From Capitella teleta (lineage: Eukaryota; Annelida; Polychaeta; Capitellidae), in NCBI GenBank assembly GCA_000328365.1, contig KB293181.1, positions 5,635-69,634 on the forward strand: a stretch of DNA of 64,000 bases. The letters run 5' to 3'. A program made the position numbers and the translations under genes. Of this stretch, positions 1 to 46,701 are shown piece after piece. Position 1 is the stretch's first letter. Each line of letters begins with the position of its first letter. Under the pieces are notes generated by a model. That model was not told the DNA's origin and did not search any database. It worked only from the letters and a program-made list of their open reading frames with translations.

Positions 1-454
1 GAGTGTGAGTGTGATGTGAGATGTGAGTGAGATGTGCGCAGCTTCAACGATTTGGAATATCATGTGAATCATAACGCATTTTGAACACCAAAATCATAAC
101 GCACAGTGTCACTTATCTACCGACTGAAATATGTTAAGCGCGCATATTCGATACAATCTATATCAATCTATCGATCCATCAATACGAACAGACGCAAACG
201 AATCAATCACACAGCATAATCAACGCACATTAATAATGAATTAAGATATATCACCCGCCTTACAAAAAGTAAACAAAAGCACGTGGTGCTAAAAGCGGAA
301 GCGGAAGTTGAGGTCATGTGACGGTCGACCTCTTCAGGCGCTGAGCTGTGTGCAAGTCGGCGGTTGGAGCTCTGGAGTAATACACGGCTTTTTCGAAACT
401 ATCGCCGTTCTAAATTCTGGAATACGGTTGGGAAAGTTCTAAAAGATCTCGATC
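1..454 (+). promoter_or_regulatory. Upstream / 5' UTR region of alpha-actinin
   Basis: Non-coding sequence before the alpha-actinin start codon. The first 35 bases are a GTGA/GTGTGA simple repeat. Two copies of TCATAACGCA lie at 69-78 and 94-103, members of a motif that recurs through the window. Just upstream of the gene (about 290-330) are two GGAAG ETS-like cores and a TCATGTGAC E-box-like element. No TATA box is obvious. The transcription start cannot be placed from sequence alone. Confidence 0.4.
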
Positions 455-10121
<9,667 letters not shown>

Positions 10122-11658
10122 TCCTGTGTCAAGAGGTCAAGAGGTCACGTCTCAATCCACCAAAAAAAGTAACGAGTATTATCGTCTCAAAAAAACATGA
10201 AGCAAACGCAATCAAAATATTTATTTCGTTTTTTTCCCTTTGGTATTTTCCACTTTTCCCCCGTTTCCCTCCCAGGATATTTCTCTTCCTCGGTCGTATT
10301 TCATGTTTTTCGTTGAAGCCGCTCGACTGCCCTTCCTGTCGCCCCCACCACCGATTTCTGCTGTTGATGAATTTTTAATGTATTTTTGAGATATTTCCTC
10401 TCCTGGTCTGTTTTCATTTTGTACTTAGCCTGTTACTTTGTGTCTGCTATGACGGTTGTAATATTATTCTAAAAAAAAACTAAAATTTTATTTAAAACCC
10501 ATTAATCCCACTCGTTATTTCTTTAGTTTCTTTTTTTTTTCTTCTTTAAAAAAAAAACTAAAAGGAAAGTAAATTAATTTGCTTGCTAATTTTTTTTTTT
10601 TTTTTTCTTTTTTTTTTTTTTCCCCCAAGGGTGACGTTTTGTATTACAATGTAAGACAATTGAGATTTTTAGAATTCTTAGAATTTATCTGCATTATTAT
10701 ATTTATGATTGTGGTTTGGTGTGTTGCCATGGCGACTCGTTTCCATGGTTACCCTCCTCATTTATTTTTGTGTAAATATTTTTTTTACTTTTTTTTTTTT
10801 TTTTTTTTTTCATTCTTCCACTCTTTGAGTTATTATGTCAACAGAACTTAAAAAAAAAGTTGAGCTAATTTGTCACAATTTAACTCTTTGAATAATAACC
10901 TCCATCCCTTAATGATGAGCAGTTCTTTATCTTTATCTGTCTTCTTTATTTCTTCTTAAAATCCAGATCTTCCATCTTTGAATCAAAGAAAAGATATTTT
11001 AATGAACTATTTCTTCTCTTTTTTTTTTTTCCTGATTCGGCGTTTTTATTCAGCAGTCGAATATTTTTACACTTCTAATATTTTTCTTTGCTCAAAACCC
11101 CCATGAGAGTCAATAAAATCATGAACTTTGTATTCAGAACTCATTTTATATCTGGGTCAAAGGGTCACGATGAATTAGGTCAACTTAGCAACATTTAAGA
11201 ATGAGACCAGAGAAAGTGAAATGCTGGAATACGGTTTTATTTGCAGACAATGAGTTAGTAAAAGGAGATAATGAGTTAGTAAAAGGAGATATGTTCTCAC
11301 ATTGAACAAGAAACAATTTATAAATTTAAGAAAATTAGAAGCACTTCTAGATAAACAGATAGTTGGCATATAGAATTTTTTACAGAGATATTCAAAATAA
11401 AAAGTAGAATAACTTGTGACAAATAAATATTCTACGTAGAATAGGACGGACGATGACTAAAATACATTGCATGTATAGTGAGTAAATTTATTAATAATAT
11501 AATTGACAATAAATTATAATATCACAATTTGGTATATTTACAAAAGAACAAAAATCACAACCTTCTCATTAAAGAATCCTTGGAAAAATAATTCCTCTTT
11601 CGTGAAAAATAGAACAAAATATGATTGAAGCTGCGGATAAAATTTCACAATGAGGAGA
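10122..11658. other. Alpha-actinin / DZANK1 convergent intergenic region with both 3' UTRs
   Basis: No gene seen. The region is rich in T and A runs (for example 10590-10622 and 10784-10810). A candidate poly(A) signal for alpha-actinin is AATAAA at 11112-11117. For the minus-strand DZANK1, TTTATT at about 11236 and 11487 are candidates. A short direct duplication (GAGTTAGTAAAAGGAGATA) occurs near 11252-11290. Confidence 0.5.
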
Positions 11659-16891
<5,233 letters not shown>

Positions 16892-16902
16892 AGCTCAGAA
16901 CG

Positions 16903-17910
16903 CTGGAAGGAAAAAAAAGAGTTCTGTGAAACATTCAGAAGTTGAGTGAAGTTGACGGCGTTCAGACTGCATTAAGGGATTTCAAGAAGCGCTCCTTCTT
17001 GGATTGATTGCTCTCAAATGAAGTGGTTTTCATTCGTGAAATCACCACAGAAGAAGATAAACATGGAGGCGATTCTTATCTAAGATCACAAAAGCAAAGT
17101 ACGCTTGTACCCACTACACAGATTTCTACTTTTCTAATTTTCATCTTTTGGCAAACGATGACAATTAATTATTTGTACGTCAGCCGGATATCCCCCCCCA
17201 AAAAAAAAAAATAAAATAAAAAAATAATGAAGATACACAGCCAATAATCATTTTTTGGATAATCATTGATTGCGATATTAGAATTGAATTGTGAAAGTAT
17301 CCACTGCAGTGTGACATTATGCAAATAGCCAAACAATCAAACTGGCAATAAATGGTAGTTTGAAACTTGAATGGGTCACATTTGTGATTCTATAATTATT
17401 AAAGGGTCTCTAGGTCACACTACAGTGTAAGTGTGTTGAGTAATTATTCTTAATCAAATTGAGAAACATTTTGAGTTTAGACCCATCATATTAATGCATT
17501 TCTATCTCTTCAAATTGGATCTTTATTTTATTTTTTTTTTTAATAATAGTAATCATTTTATTCGTGCCATCCATTGACAAACATTTTTTCTAACAATAAA
17601 AATGATANNNNNNNNNNNNNNNNNNNNNNNNNNNNNNNNNNNNNNNNNNNNNNNNNNGTGATTGAAACAGTAATTGACAAATAATAATAAATCAAGTAAT
17701 GTCAAAAGGTGAAAATATTAGCTTGGAAATCTTGGGGAAAAAAAGTTTTCACGGAAGGTTCTAAAGGTCCCAAGTGTCATCATGTATATATATATATCAT
17801 TTATTTCGTAACAGTAACATTACAGTAATTAAATGAAGAGGAAAAAAAAAATAAAAAAAAAATTAAAAAAAAAAATAATAATAATAAAAAATATAGCAAC
17901 TAGGCAAAAT
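16903..17910. other. DZANK1 upstream intergenic DNA with a 50-bp assembly gap
   Basis: AT-rich sequence with no coding similarity seen. Bases 17608-17657 are N. A TA repeat lies near 17785-17798 and A/T homopolymers at 17840-17895. The non-coding first exon and promoter of DZANK1 should be in this region but cannot be placed. Confidence 0.5.
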
Positions 17911-18563
17911 CTAGGCTATACATAAATGTTTAATAAGCAGTTCTAATTCATGTGATGTAAAAAAACTGAAATCACGATTATCTCTGGCATTGCACAGTTC
18001 CACAATTGCCTGGGCAGAGCAGGAATCTTCAATATTTGCATCATTTGATGACAGCAAAAAATCTTTACAATTAATTTCAAGTAAATCATGTAAGGTAGGA
18101 ATATTCAGAGAATGACAAAGAGACCTTATATTACAGCCTGATATGGAAAAACTCTTTTGTGCAATTGAGGTGAGGAGGGTCAGGATGGGGTTGGTACTAA
18201 TCATACAACTTTTGATGAATGTGCAGAAACGTAACAGGAATTGAATCTTGAGCGGTGCACAGTTATTTATAAGGGGAATCAGGACAGAATGTGTGAGAGG
18301 GCTCACTCGCCACACGCGTTTGAGGGACCTTCTCCAAGCTATGCTCAACCTGCCTAACGATGCATCATCCAGGGGCCAGAGAGGCGAGCCGTAGAAACTT
18401 GTAGAGTACGAGCGGAAGAGAAAGGACAGGGTGGAACTGCTGCAAGTATGGAACCTAGCCAGAAGCAGATTAGTTCGATAGTACATGTCGCCAATTGCTT
18501 TTGAAAAATTATTACCAACTTGCCTGGGACCGAAGCAAGTGCCCAACAGAGAAGCGTCCTCAA
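17911..18563 (-). mobile_element. LINE fragment, C-terminal part of a CR1/L2-like reverse transcriptase ORF
   Basis: An open frame of 211 codons on the minus strand carries FRSYSTSFYGSPLW, AWRRSLKRVWRVSPLTHSVL and LRFCTFIKSC. This is the typical C-terminal region of non-LTR retrotransposon ORF2 proteins downstream of the catalytic core. No reverse transcriptase motifs remain upstream, so it is a 5'-truncated copy. The frame is still open across about 630 bp, which suggests a fairly recent insertion compared with the other LINE pieces here. Confidence 0.75.
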
Positions 18564-19759
18564 CTATACATTATATTATATTTGGTTATAGTTTATTTTA
18601 CTTCTGTTATAAGAGCATTTTATGGATTTATCAAAATATAAAAATAAAATAAATTATTATTATATCAACTATGATTATATGTCCTCAAGCCAACCAAAAT
18701 CCAAACTTTATTTGATTTGACTTCTAAGACTGGAATGTGCAATTGACTCACATAACTAATTCCAAGTAGATCAAGGCAACAATGAAAGGTTCAAAAATTA
18801 ACTAATAGACCTAGCAAGTGAATAATTTAATCAATGGGCCTCTCAAGCAATGATCAATTATGATGCTGTCAGCTGTGTCCACTAATTGAACTATAGACTG
18901 CACTATACATGATATACAAAATAATACTATATAGTATACTGTCTATACAGCTATAGGCCTAAAGAAGTTTACTAAAGTTTCACTATATATTTGCAGATCT
19001 ACATTCACACGATTTCTGATAGAAATGAATTTGCTTCGGTGTTATCTTAGCTGAAACATAAGCTCTCATTCTATAGCATTCAAGAAGGAATAACATGAAT
19101 ATGATATTAATTAGTCAACACATATGGATTCCTTCACCGGTGTTGACTGTTCAAGAGATTCAGTATAAGTATTTCGATGGATGGCAGATGAACATGCTCA
19201 ATTATCGCGGAGCACTCGACATTATTCCTCATCAAAATCACATTTCACAGTTCAGAAACCGTATCCTTCGGTGGGTGGTATGCTATGTGGGAGTGTGGTG
19301 AGGTGTAACAATCGATAATCGGCATTAATTTCACAAACCTCAAGAATCCTCACTCCGTCCACAGCAACGACAAGCGCATACCTAGAAACCAAAACACCGT
19401 TTGTAAGACGCGCCCTGGTTGGCTGAAACGCTCCCTTGGCTTGAGGATTCATATCAGGTTTTATACAAAAAATACAGAATAACTTCCATTATAAATAGCC
19501 AAATATCGATTTAGAAAATAATATAAATCTATTCATACCATTATATTGACAACATCAATGAATACATACAATGAAATTTGCGTTTTAGTTTATTGAGAGC
19601 AGAGACACCCGACCAATCAGAGCGTGTTTCACGGGAGCATTCTGTTGAAGATCTGTCAAAAGGTGAAGGTCGCCATGAGACCGGATGAAGTCTTCTGAGA
19701 AAGATTTTGTTTTCAACATGCGAATTTAAATTTAAAGCGAAATTAAGAACATTCACAAG
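18564..19759. other. Intergenic DNA upstream of PET117
   Basis: AT-rich, no coding similarity recognised. It contains the 5' flank and presumably the promoter of PET117; no strong promoter motif was identified. Confidence 0.4.
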
Positions 19760-21427
19760 ATGTCCAAGGTTTCGAAAGCAGTATTCGGCGGATCGATTGT
19801 ATTCGCGATAGCTACGAGTACCTACGTGCACATTAAGCAGCAATATGACCGCGAGGTAAAGTGACAAGTGCTGAAATGCTGAATGACATTGCCGGACAAT
19901 GCAGTCATAACGCTCTCACGTTTCGCACGTTCCTTTCATTTTATGTTTATATATTAAATTCGTGACATTTCTTCACGATAAATTATAATTAATTAATTAA
20001 TTCGGCTTCATTGCCGTTAAAGGGGAATTTGTTATCTGGATTTGTAATGAGAAATCGTTGTTTTTAATCATAATCATTAACGATAATTATTATTAATAAT
20101 TAATAATTATTAATAATCATAATGCATCGTTATATACTAAAATATAGATGTTGACTATTGTGTAACAGTGTATATATTCCATTTTATCGTTTCTGTGATT
20201 CGACTTTATGTTCCTGTATTCGCTGGATTTGGGTGATCGTTCCGTTGACTGACTTGATAAAATTGAATTATATATGTAATATTTATTTATCTCTAAATAT
20301 GGACAGTTAAATATTCCCTTTTTCAGAGTTTACGAGAAGGCGTTTATAAAGATTTGGAACGGCAAGAAATGAAGAAGATTCAGAATGTGAAAATGTATCA
20401 AGATCAACAGGAATTGGATAAAATGCTCCGAAAACAGAGAGCAATTGAGCAGAAAAAGTGAGATATTTTCTGACTCTGAAGGAATTCAGTAAAGAAGTAG
20501 ATTTTAAAGATCACTCTAGAATCACAGACAATGCACGTCTCTCTTGACTTCACAAGCACGAAGGTGCCAAAAGGTCCAAACTCAGATGCCTCAGATTGAT
20601 ATCTTTATAACTGACAGTTATCAATACTACGTGTAGCACATGTACTGTACGTAGAACGGGAATTTTTCCTGCCGCGTGAAATTTTTGCTATATTTGCGAT
20701 CATAATCGACCCCGAAAATTAGATGCCTGCGAAATTTTCTGGGGGATCTTGTACTGTGTGTGACCCCTTGGGCCGAAACCCGCACTGAGTCGCATTGTCA
20801 CATTTTTATGTTTTAATGCCTCTTAATAGCTGATACAAATCCATTCAGTTTGATGCAAGAATTATCTAAATCTGAGCAGAATTTCAAAAGTTACAGCCTG
20901 TTTACGGGTCAGCCCCACACCTATGTGAAGATGAGAAACAGAAGAAGATGAGTTAAAAGGTTGTCAAAGATTCAAAAGTCAACACAATAGGCTTAATTAT
21001 AATCGAAATATATGAACGAAACTATTGGTTAGACTGAAACGATTCATGTATGTGTGGAAAGAGGAGATTTTTTTTTCTTTACTTCGCAATCAAAACATGA
21101 AAATCAACATTTTGAACCCATCTGACCTCTCAAGGCTTGTTTCTCGTAAATTTGCTCAGTGACTTAGTGCGGGTTTCAGGGCGAGGGGTCACATATGATA
21201 CTACGCATGACTGCGAATCAAGGGCTCAGCCATAAAACTGCGAAATTTGCAGTCCCCAGAAATTTCCTGTTCTACAGTAACCCTAATGAAATGGCAGAAC
21301 GCTTGCCATTTCTGATAACGATCACACATTGTTATTCTTGGTGAGATTTCGATGCTTTTCACAAGATGGAAGAATTTAACATTATTTTCTTTACAGGGAG
21401 AAAGAAGCAAAATTGAATGCGTCGTGA
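19760..21427 (+). CDS. PET117: PET117 cytochrome c oxidase assembly factor
   Basis: Small mitochondrial protein of the inner membrane/matrix face needed for cytochrome c oxidase assembly, where it partners with the heme A synthase COX15 in yeast. Three exons: 19760-19855, 20327-20457 and 21397-21427, giving 85 aa; human PET117 is 81 aa. The N-terminus MSKVSKAVFGGSIVFAIATS has one hydrophobic segment (about residues 8-25), followed by YVHIKQQYDRE, SLREGVYKDLERQEMKKIQN and a charged helix. These match the human order (SSKVVLG, VHVKQQWD, LRDGVIRDIERQ). A poly(A) signal AATAAA is at 21523-21528. Its neighbour is DZANK1, head to head, as I recall for human 20p11.23. This gene is too short and too split to stand out as an open reading frame. 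Confidence 0.93.
20070..20125. repeat. AT-rich quasi-palindromic repeat in PET117 intron 1
   Basis: A run of ATTATTAATAATTAATAATT type sequence that reads similarly on both strands. Low-complexity; no function inferred. Confidence 0.5.
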
Positions 21428-22479
21428 GGAAGCGTTTCATTGAACTATTCTCAAAACTCTCAGTGATTGGATGTCAGGATGAAGTTGTGGATATTTGACA
21501 TTTGGTCGCTTTTGGTGTCATGAATAAATAATAGAAATTATTATAAAAATTCATCACTAATTCACCATTTTTATTCAATGCGCTTTCATTCAAAAATGAA
21601 GCTTTTTCGTACGAGTAAAAACTTTGAGGATGAAATGAGGAAACGCAAATGACTGCATGTTACTCATTTTATTTCTCTTCAGTCTTTTATGACTGCAAAC
21701 AGAAGACGCGACTCCCCAAGAAACCAGATATGACAGGTACACAAAAGAGATGAACAGATGACACACAGAACACACAAAATGTGACACATTTGTGTCATTC
21801 TAAAATACACAAAACACATTTTGAGGTTTTTTTTAATGTTTTTTTTATCTGCTTTTTTTTTCTTTTTGCATAATCAGTTTTGACAGTAAACCCCGAGAGA
21901 GGAATTGATGAGATAAAAAAAAAAAAAAAAAAGGTTTTAGAACATAATTAGGATAATTATTAACGAGACACAGAGCGCGAGATGCCAGCATGACGGCTCA
22001 GATCAGAGTGCACGAAATTGATCACGCCATAACACCATGAGAATGAAATCAAGTAAACGGATGTGATTGGAATGCAATTCGAAGTCTTCTTCAAGGTCAG
22101 ATTGACTCATGACCCCCCAAAAATAAAAAAAAAATATAAAAAAAATAACTAGGATAAGAAAAGAAAAATAATATAAAATCAGAATAAATTCACGACAGGA
22201 GGAAAAGAAAAAAAAATAATCACAATATTTTCCTACATTGAATTCAAAAAAAGGTGAAATTTGTCTTTACAAGATCAACTTGCACACATTTTTGAGAAAG
22301 AACAAAATGATAAAATATATATATATATCACCCAAAAAATAATAATATAACTAAACAAGAAGAGCAGTTGGTTGTTTGAGTATCCAGATTATCAGAATTA
22401 TTGTATCTTTCTTAATTTGATAATTGATTAGATGCGAAAGAAGTCTTTTAACTTAATATCACACGAATACAGCGGAATG
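21428..22479. other. Convergent intergenic region between PET117 and the MLK kinase gene
   Basis: Holds the 3' UTRs of both genes, A-rich runs (21916-21933 and others) and a short TATATA repeat near 22316. No further gene seen. Confidence 0.5.
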
Positions 22480-32568
<10,089 letters not shown>

Positions 32569-33357
32569 TCATCCGCATTCCTCGGTAATCTCAGCAAGCG
32601 AATCCGATGTCCTGGTCAAGAAGGCTATCCCATCCTAATGTTCCTTTTACATTGACAAAAGTACAGCTGACGATCAAAAAGCAATATAAAAACAGGGATT
32701 TGAAACTCTAGTTAAGCACAATCAATAAAGTCATCGCCTCGAGATTTAACCCAAACGGTACCAGTACACGATTCAGCGCCATTATGACGAAATAGCGACG
32801 TCTTGAAGGGCTGGGCGGAGTGACAGGAGATCTCTCCTGAGTCCTGGCACAGGCTGGGAGGTGTCACAGGCCAAAACACGAAAACGCAGACGAAATCACG
32901 CACAATTCCCTTAATAAATATACAATGAACACAACGAGGTATTTATCGCTCGATATTCCATTTATCCGTCCAATATGTGGGTTAATTTAGCAGCCATTCG
33001 TAAAAAGGGGCAATATTTTCACAGCGATTCACCCATAACAAGCAAAGATGCAAATCCACGCACAGCGAGAATCCGCGAGACTGTCAATGAACGAATCGAT
33101 GCAGCCGCAAACCTGACAAAAAGCTGAAAGATACAGTATATAAATATTACGAGTGTATATTGTGAGTTTTATGAAAGCACATTGAAATTTTTAACGATAT
33201 GTTGAACTTCCACAACTCGAAAAGCTGAATAACTCGAACTCATTTTTCGTCCCCGTGGGTAACTTTCTAAACCTTTATGTCGAAATCAACTCAAATATGC
33301 AAAGTTTTCATACATATTTGAATGCTAGAGAAATTTTGCCTGTGATTGGATAAGCTT

Positions 33358-33414
33358 ACTCAACTAATTGCTCGACTCGGAACTGGACGCTCCGAGTCAA
33401 GCAATTAGTTGAGT
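33358..33414. repeat. 24-bp inverted repeat (hairpin) with 9-nt loop
   Basis: Arms 33358-33381 and 33391-33414 are reverse complements with one mismatch; the loop is ACTGGACGC. No terminal duplication or other transposon hallmark was identified. Confidence 0.85.
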
Positions 33415-34302
33415 CGAGCAATCAGCGTCATTCACACCTTTCTCGAAATTGACAACGAGCGATTCTCGAAGTAACTCCCAAACCCTACTCATGCTTGCAA
33501 TAGGTGTGAAAACAAAGATGCACAGCCTCATTCAATTCGTTCCTTTGAGAAAACCCAATGACCTGGTAACCATAGCACGGGTCTGGTGCATTATGATACC
33601 ATGCATTATATATTTTTTTCTATTCTTGATTCATGTTACTATATCTCCAAGGCTCTATAACTCCAGGTCATTTTGACGGTCCCTTGAAATTCGACATATC
33701 AATATTATCGTTATATCATATCATATATTATCTGTATTTAAACCAATTTTCAAACTGAAATTCTTCCAATTATTATCTTTGACCTATATTGCTCGTTAGT
33801 CATATCATCACAGTTCATAATTCATAATGAATATTGTCAATTACAAGTTCATAACGTCAGAGCATGGTTTGACCATAATGGCCTCGATCTGTCCGTCAAA
33901 GTATCCCTGAGTTGAAGTATTAGAGCTACCCCCACAAACTTCGACATATCGACGTTTTACTATAGTAGACACAAGGGATGGGCTCGAAATCAGTCTAAAG
34001 TCAAAAAAATAGAAATTTTGATCGTTTGGTTTAATCATGCAGAGCTGGCAATGATCTTTATTAATGGTGCATAAAGTGTTTCTACTAGCTCAGAGGTTAT
34101 GAGCATTTTAACCATGTGACAGTCACAATATCAAAAAAAAAAGTAATCACAAGAAGAACACTATATATACTGGTCTCAGGTATTAATTCAATGGTCTGCA
34201 TGAGATTTTGAAGCTAAATTGCTGCAATTTCAGCATCCATCGAGTTCAATCTGGGTCATTTCTGAAGTTGCGATCAGTACTCTCAACCAATGAGGCATGG
34301 CA

Positions 34303-34600
34303 TGATGGGGTTTTACGGCTTCACCCAGCCCATTCGGGCGATACGGGCGCCAGAAGAGAAACCCAGAAATGGGGTCTCCTACTATTATCGATTAATCCCA
34401 AGGGTTCTTTATCCTGTATATTACGATAGACACAGCGCCTGTTATGCAGTTGGGCAGCACTGCAGAGTCTCAGAAAAACTATTATTATAACGAATTACCA
34501 TTATAATTCACAATCATAACGCCTGTGGCCGATCGGGTCTCAAACCCAGGACTTCAACCTCCACGGTCGGCATAGGATGGCAACTATTCGGTGCCCCTCT
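34303..34600 (-). mobile_element. SINE (family 2) copy, nearly full length
   Basis: Read on the minus strand it begins GGGGCACCGAATAG, includes a decayed B-box (GGTTTGAGACC), the middle CAGGATAAAGAACCCTTGGG and ends GCCGTAAAACCCCATCATG. The plus-strand copy at 38824-39164 has the same order. Target-site duplications are not clear. Confidence 0.75.
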
Positions 34601-35109
34601 TGATTAATGAATGAAAAGACGGTCTGCAGTGTGTGTGGAGAACTTTCACCTCAAGTATGGTCTTGGTAATATGCGCAGTTCATTAAGCCTGATGCTGAGA
34701 GCATGTCAATTTCACATTACATGGGAGTGTGAACAGCGATATTCGTTTTTTTTTTTTCTTTAGCCAGGATCGAGAAACACATGTTCAGCAGGAGCGTAGC
34801 CAGCACTAAACATGTACTGAGTTAATAAGCTCAAAAAAAAAAAAAAAAAAAAAAAAGATGCCCAATCCTAAAACTGGTATGTGAGATCGTCGACTTAAGT
34901 GGACCAAACTTCATAAGAGATAAGATTCTTAATTCAGAGCTCAGTGGATTCAACACAATACATGAACAGCACGCATCGAGAAGTACTTATATGATTTGGG
35001 CATACCTGAACAGGATCGGCGGGGCGAGCAGGCATTTTGGTCTTTAAAGTTGTCGCCACGCACAAACTCTTCTATTGGAGCAAGGTTCAGATTGATCTGT
35101 TCTTACAGT

Positions 35110-35470
35110 GTCACAATGTCCACGCCCACAGTGGCCACCTGATGTATTTGCCGATCAAGGCTCTCAATTTACAAGTAAATAGAGTTCAAGGAATTTGCTG
35201 CTAAGTACGAGTTTGCATCTAAACATTCATCTGCCAGATATCTAGAGAGTAATGGGTTTATTGAGGCGATGGTAAAAGTCGTCAAAGGAATCATGTCACA
35301 AGCGCCTGCTTTATTCTCAGATCTTTCACTTGCCATGCTGATCTACAGATCCACTCCATTCAAGTCAGGAGTTGTCAACCTCACAGAGATACTCAACCAG
35401 AGAAAAAAAAAAATAAAAAAATTATTCACCATGAACATGTATACACTTGGTTTTGTAAAAAGATATTGAA
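35110..35470 (+). mobile_element. Fossil LTR-retrotransposon integrase fragment (Ty3/gypsy-like)
   Basis: The conceptual product resembles the catalytic core to C-terminal part of an integrase: a DQGSQFTS block, then a segment around ESNGFIEAMVKVVKG and the host-like AMLIYRSTPFKSG. This is the usual order in Ty3/gypsy-like elements. It is a short, old, broken fragment with several breaks; no LTRs, gag or reverse transcriptase were seen around it. Confidence 0.6.
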
Positions 35471-35807
35471 ACCGTGGAAACGAAGATGACAAAAACAAAA
35501 TTAAAGAAAAATCCAATTTTGTCACCATTTATTATTTTCCGTGGCCCCTCACCGGCCCGCCACGCCATGGCTACGCCCCTGATGTTAAGCGGGGACTAAC
35601 CATTCATAATCCTCAGAATGCGCTCGTAGGGCAAAATGCATCGCCCCATAGCTTTTTACCCACATGTCCAGTGTTCACTTTCCTTATTCTTCCTCTGTTG
35701 CTCGATCAGGCAGATAATTTTTGTCTGAAAGTCTCGTCTCTGTTATTGTAAGACTTTGCATCCAGAGTTTGCACATATACAACTATTTTGAATCCCATAG
35801 TAATTAG

Positions 35808-45522
<9,715 letters not shown>

Positions 45523-46701
45523 TGCACTGTGATACAAGTCCTGCAAATATCTCCTCCTCCTTCTCCTCTTTCCTCCTCGCCCTCCTCCTCAGGATGTTCG
45601 TAGCAGACGTCACTTTGCTTCTTCACCTCAATTTTTTTTTTGTTTTTTTTTTGCCTCTAGTCATTATTTGTGAGTTTTCTTTCTCCTTTTCCAATGTGGT
45701 CATTTGATTTGATTGATCATGATTGTTTTCACAATTGTTTTCATTTGCAATTCTTGAGATCTCAATTATTTCTACAACAGAATTTCTCTGCATTCCCACA
45801 CTGTATGGTGCTTGTGTTGCATGGATGGCATTATTTCCTCAAAACAGAACATGATCCCAGTGTTTTATCGAGAGAGATATAAGTTATTTTTCTTGGAAGC
45901 ATGAATCGGACAATATGTCGGTCGGCCATGAATAACCCAAGTGGCTGGTTGCATTTCGTGTTGGATCGTGAGAAATATTTGATCAGTATTCAAGTGAATG
46001 AATGTGTATATTATTGTTTTTTTTTTTTTTTTTAATAAAATTATGCCTGTATAATGCTAGTATGAATGTAGTTTCAAAACTAACAATAAAAAAACGAACT
46101 CAACTTTTTTTTTTTGATTTATATAAAAAAAAACCTTGTTTTTATTATTTTTATTCCTTAGAAACTGGAATGAAGGGGCAAACATATTTTGGTTATTGTA
46201 TTTATAAATTGTTTTAAACATTTTATTACAGATGTCTTTTTCTTTTGAGATAATCGATGAACATCCAACACACACAAAAATCTCCATCAAAATACCATAT
46301 AATCTTTCATATCTCAGAAATAAGATAGTTAATAAAATAATTGTGATCAGAAATTGTGAATAAATTAACGAGCGGGTAAATAATAGAAACAAGAATATTC
46401 TACAGGGAAACTCGACAAAAAAATTGATATTAGAAACGAAGAAGGGAATGTTATGATTATTTTTCAACTTTTTTTTCTTCAAAATTGGGTGCGATGAATT
46501 TTGTCGTCATTTCTCAGGAAGAAAATAAAATGAAATTGTGCTGAGAAGTGCATTTTTATTCAACGGGGAAAAAAAAAAAAAAAAAATGATAGGACATGAA
46601 AAAAAAATTATATAAAGAAAAAAAAAAAACAGACAATAATTATTTTGTCTTCTTTTTTTGAAACTAGAAAATAAAATTAACAGCCAACAACTCTAGTTTG
46701 G
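45523..46701. other. Convergent 3' UTR region of pecanex and PPM1
   Basis: AT-rich. AATAAA near 46034 suits pecanex; on the minus strand AATAAA (TTTATT at about 46548) suits the phosphatase. Long A/T runs lie at 46013-46034, 46567-46586 and 46617-46630. No other gene seen. Confidence 0.5.
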
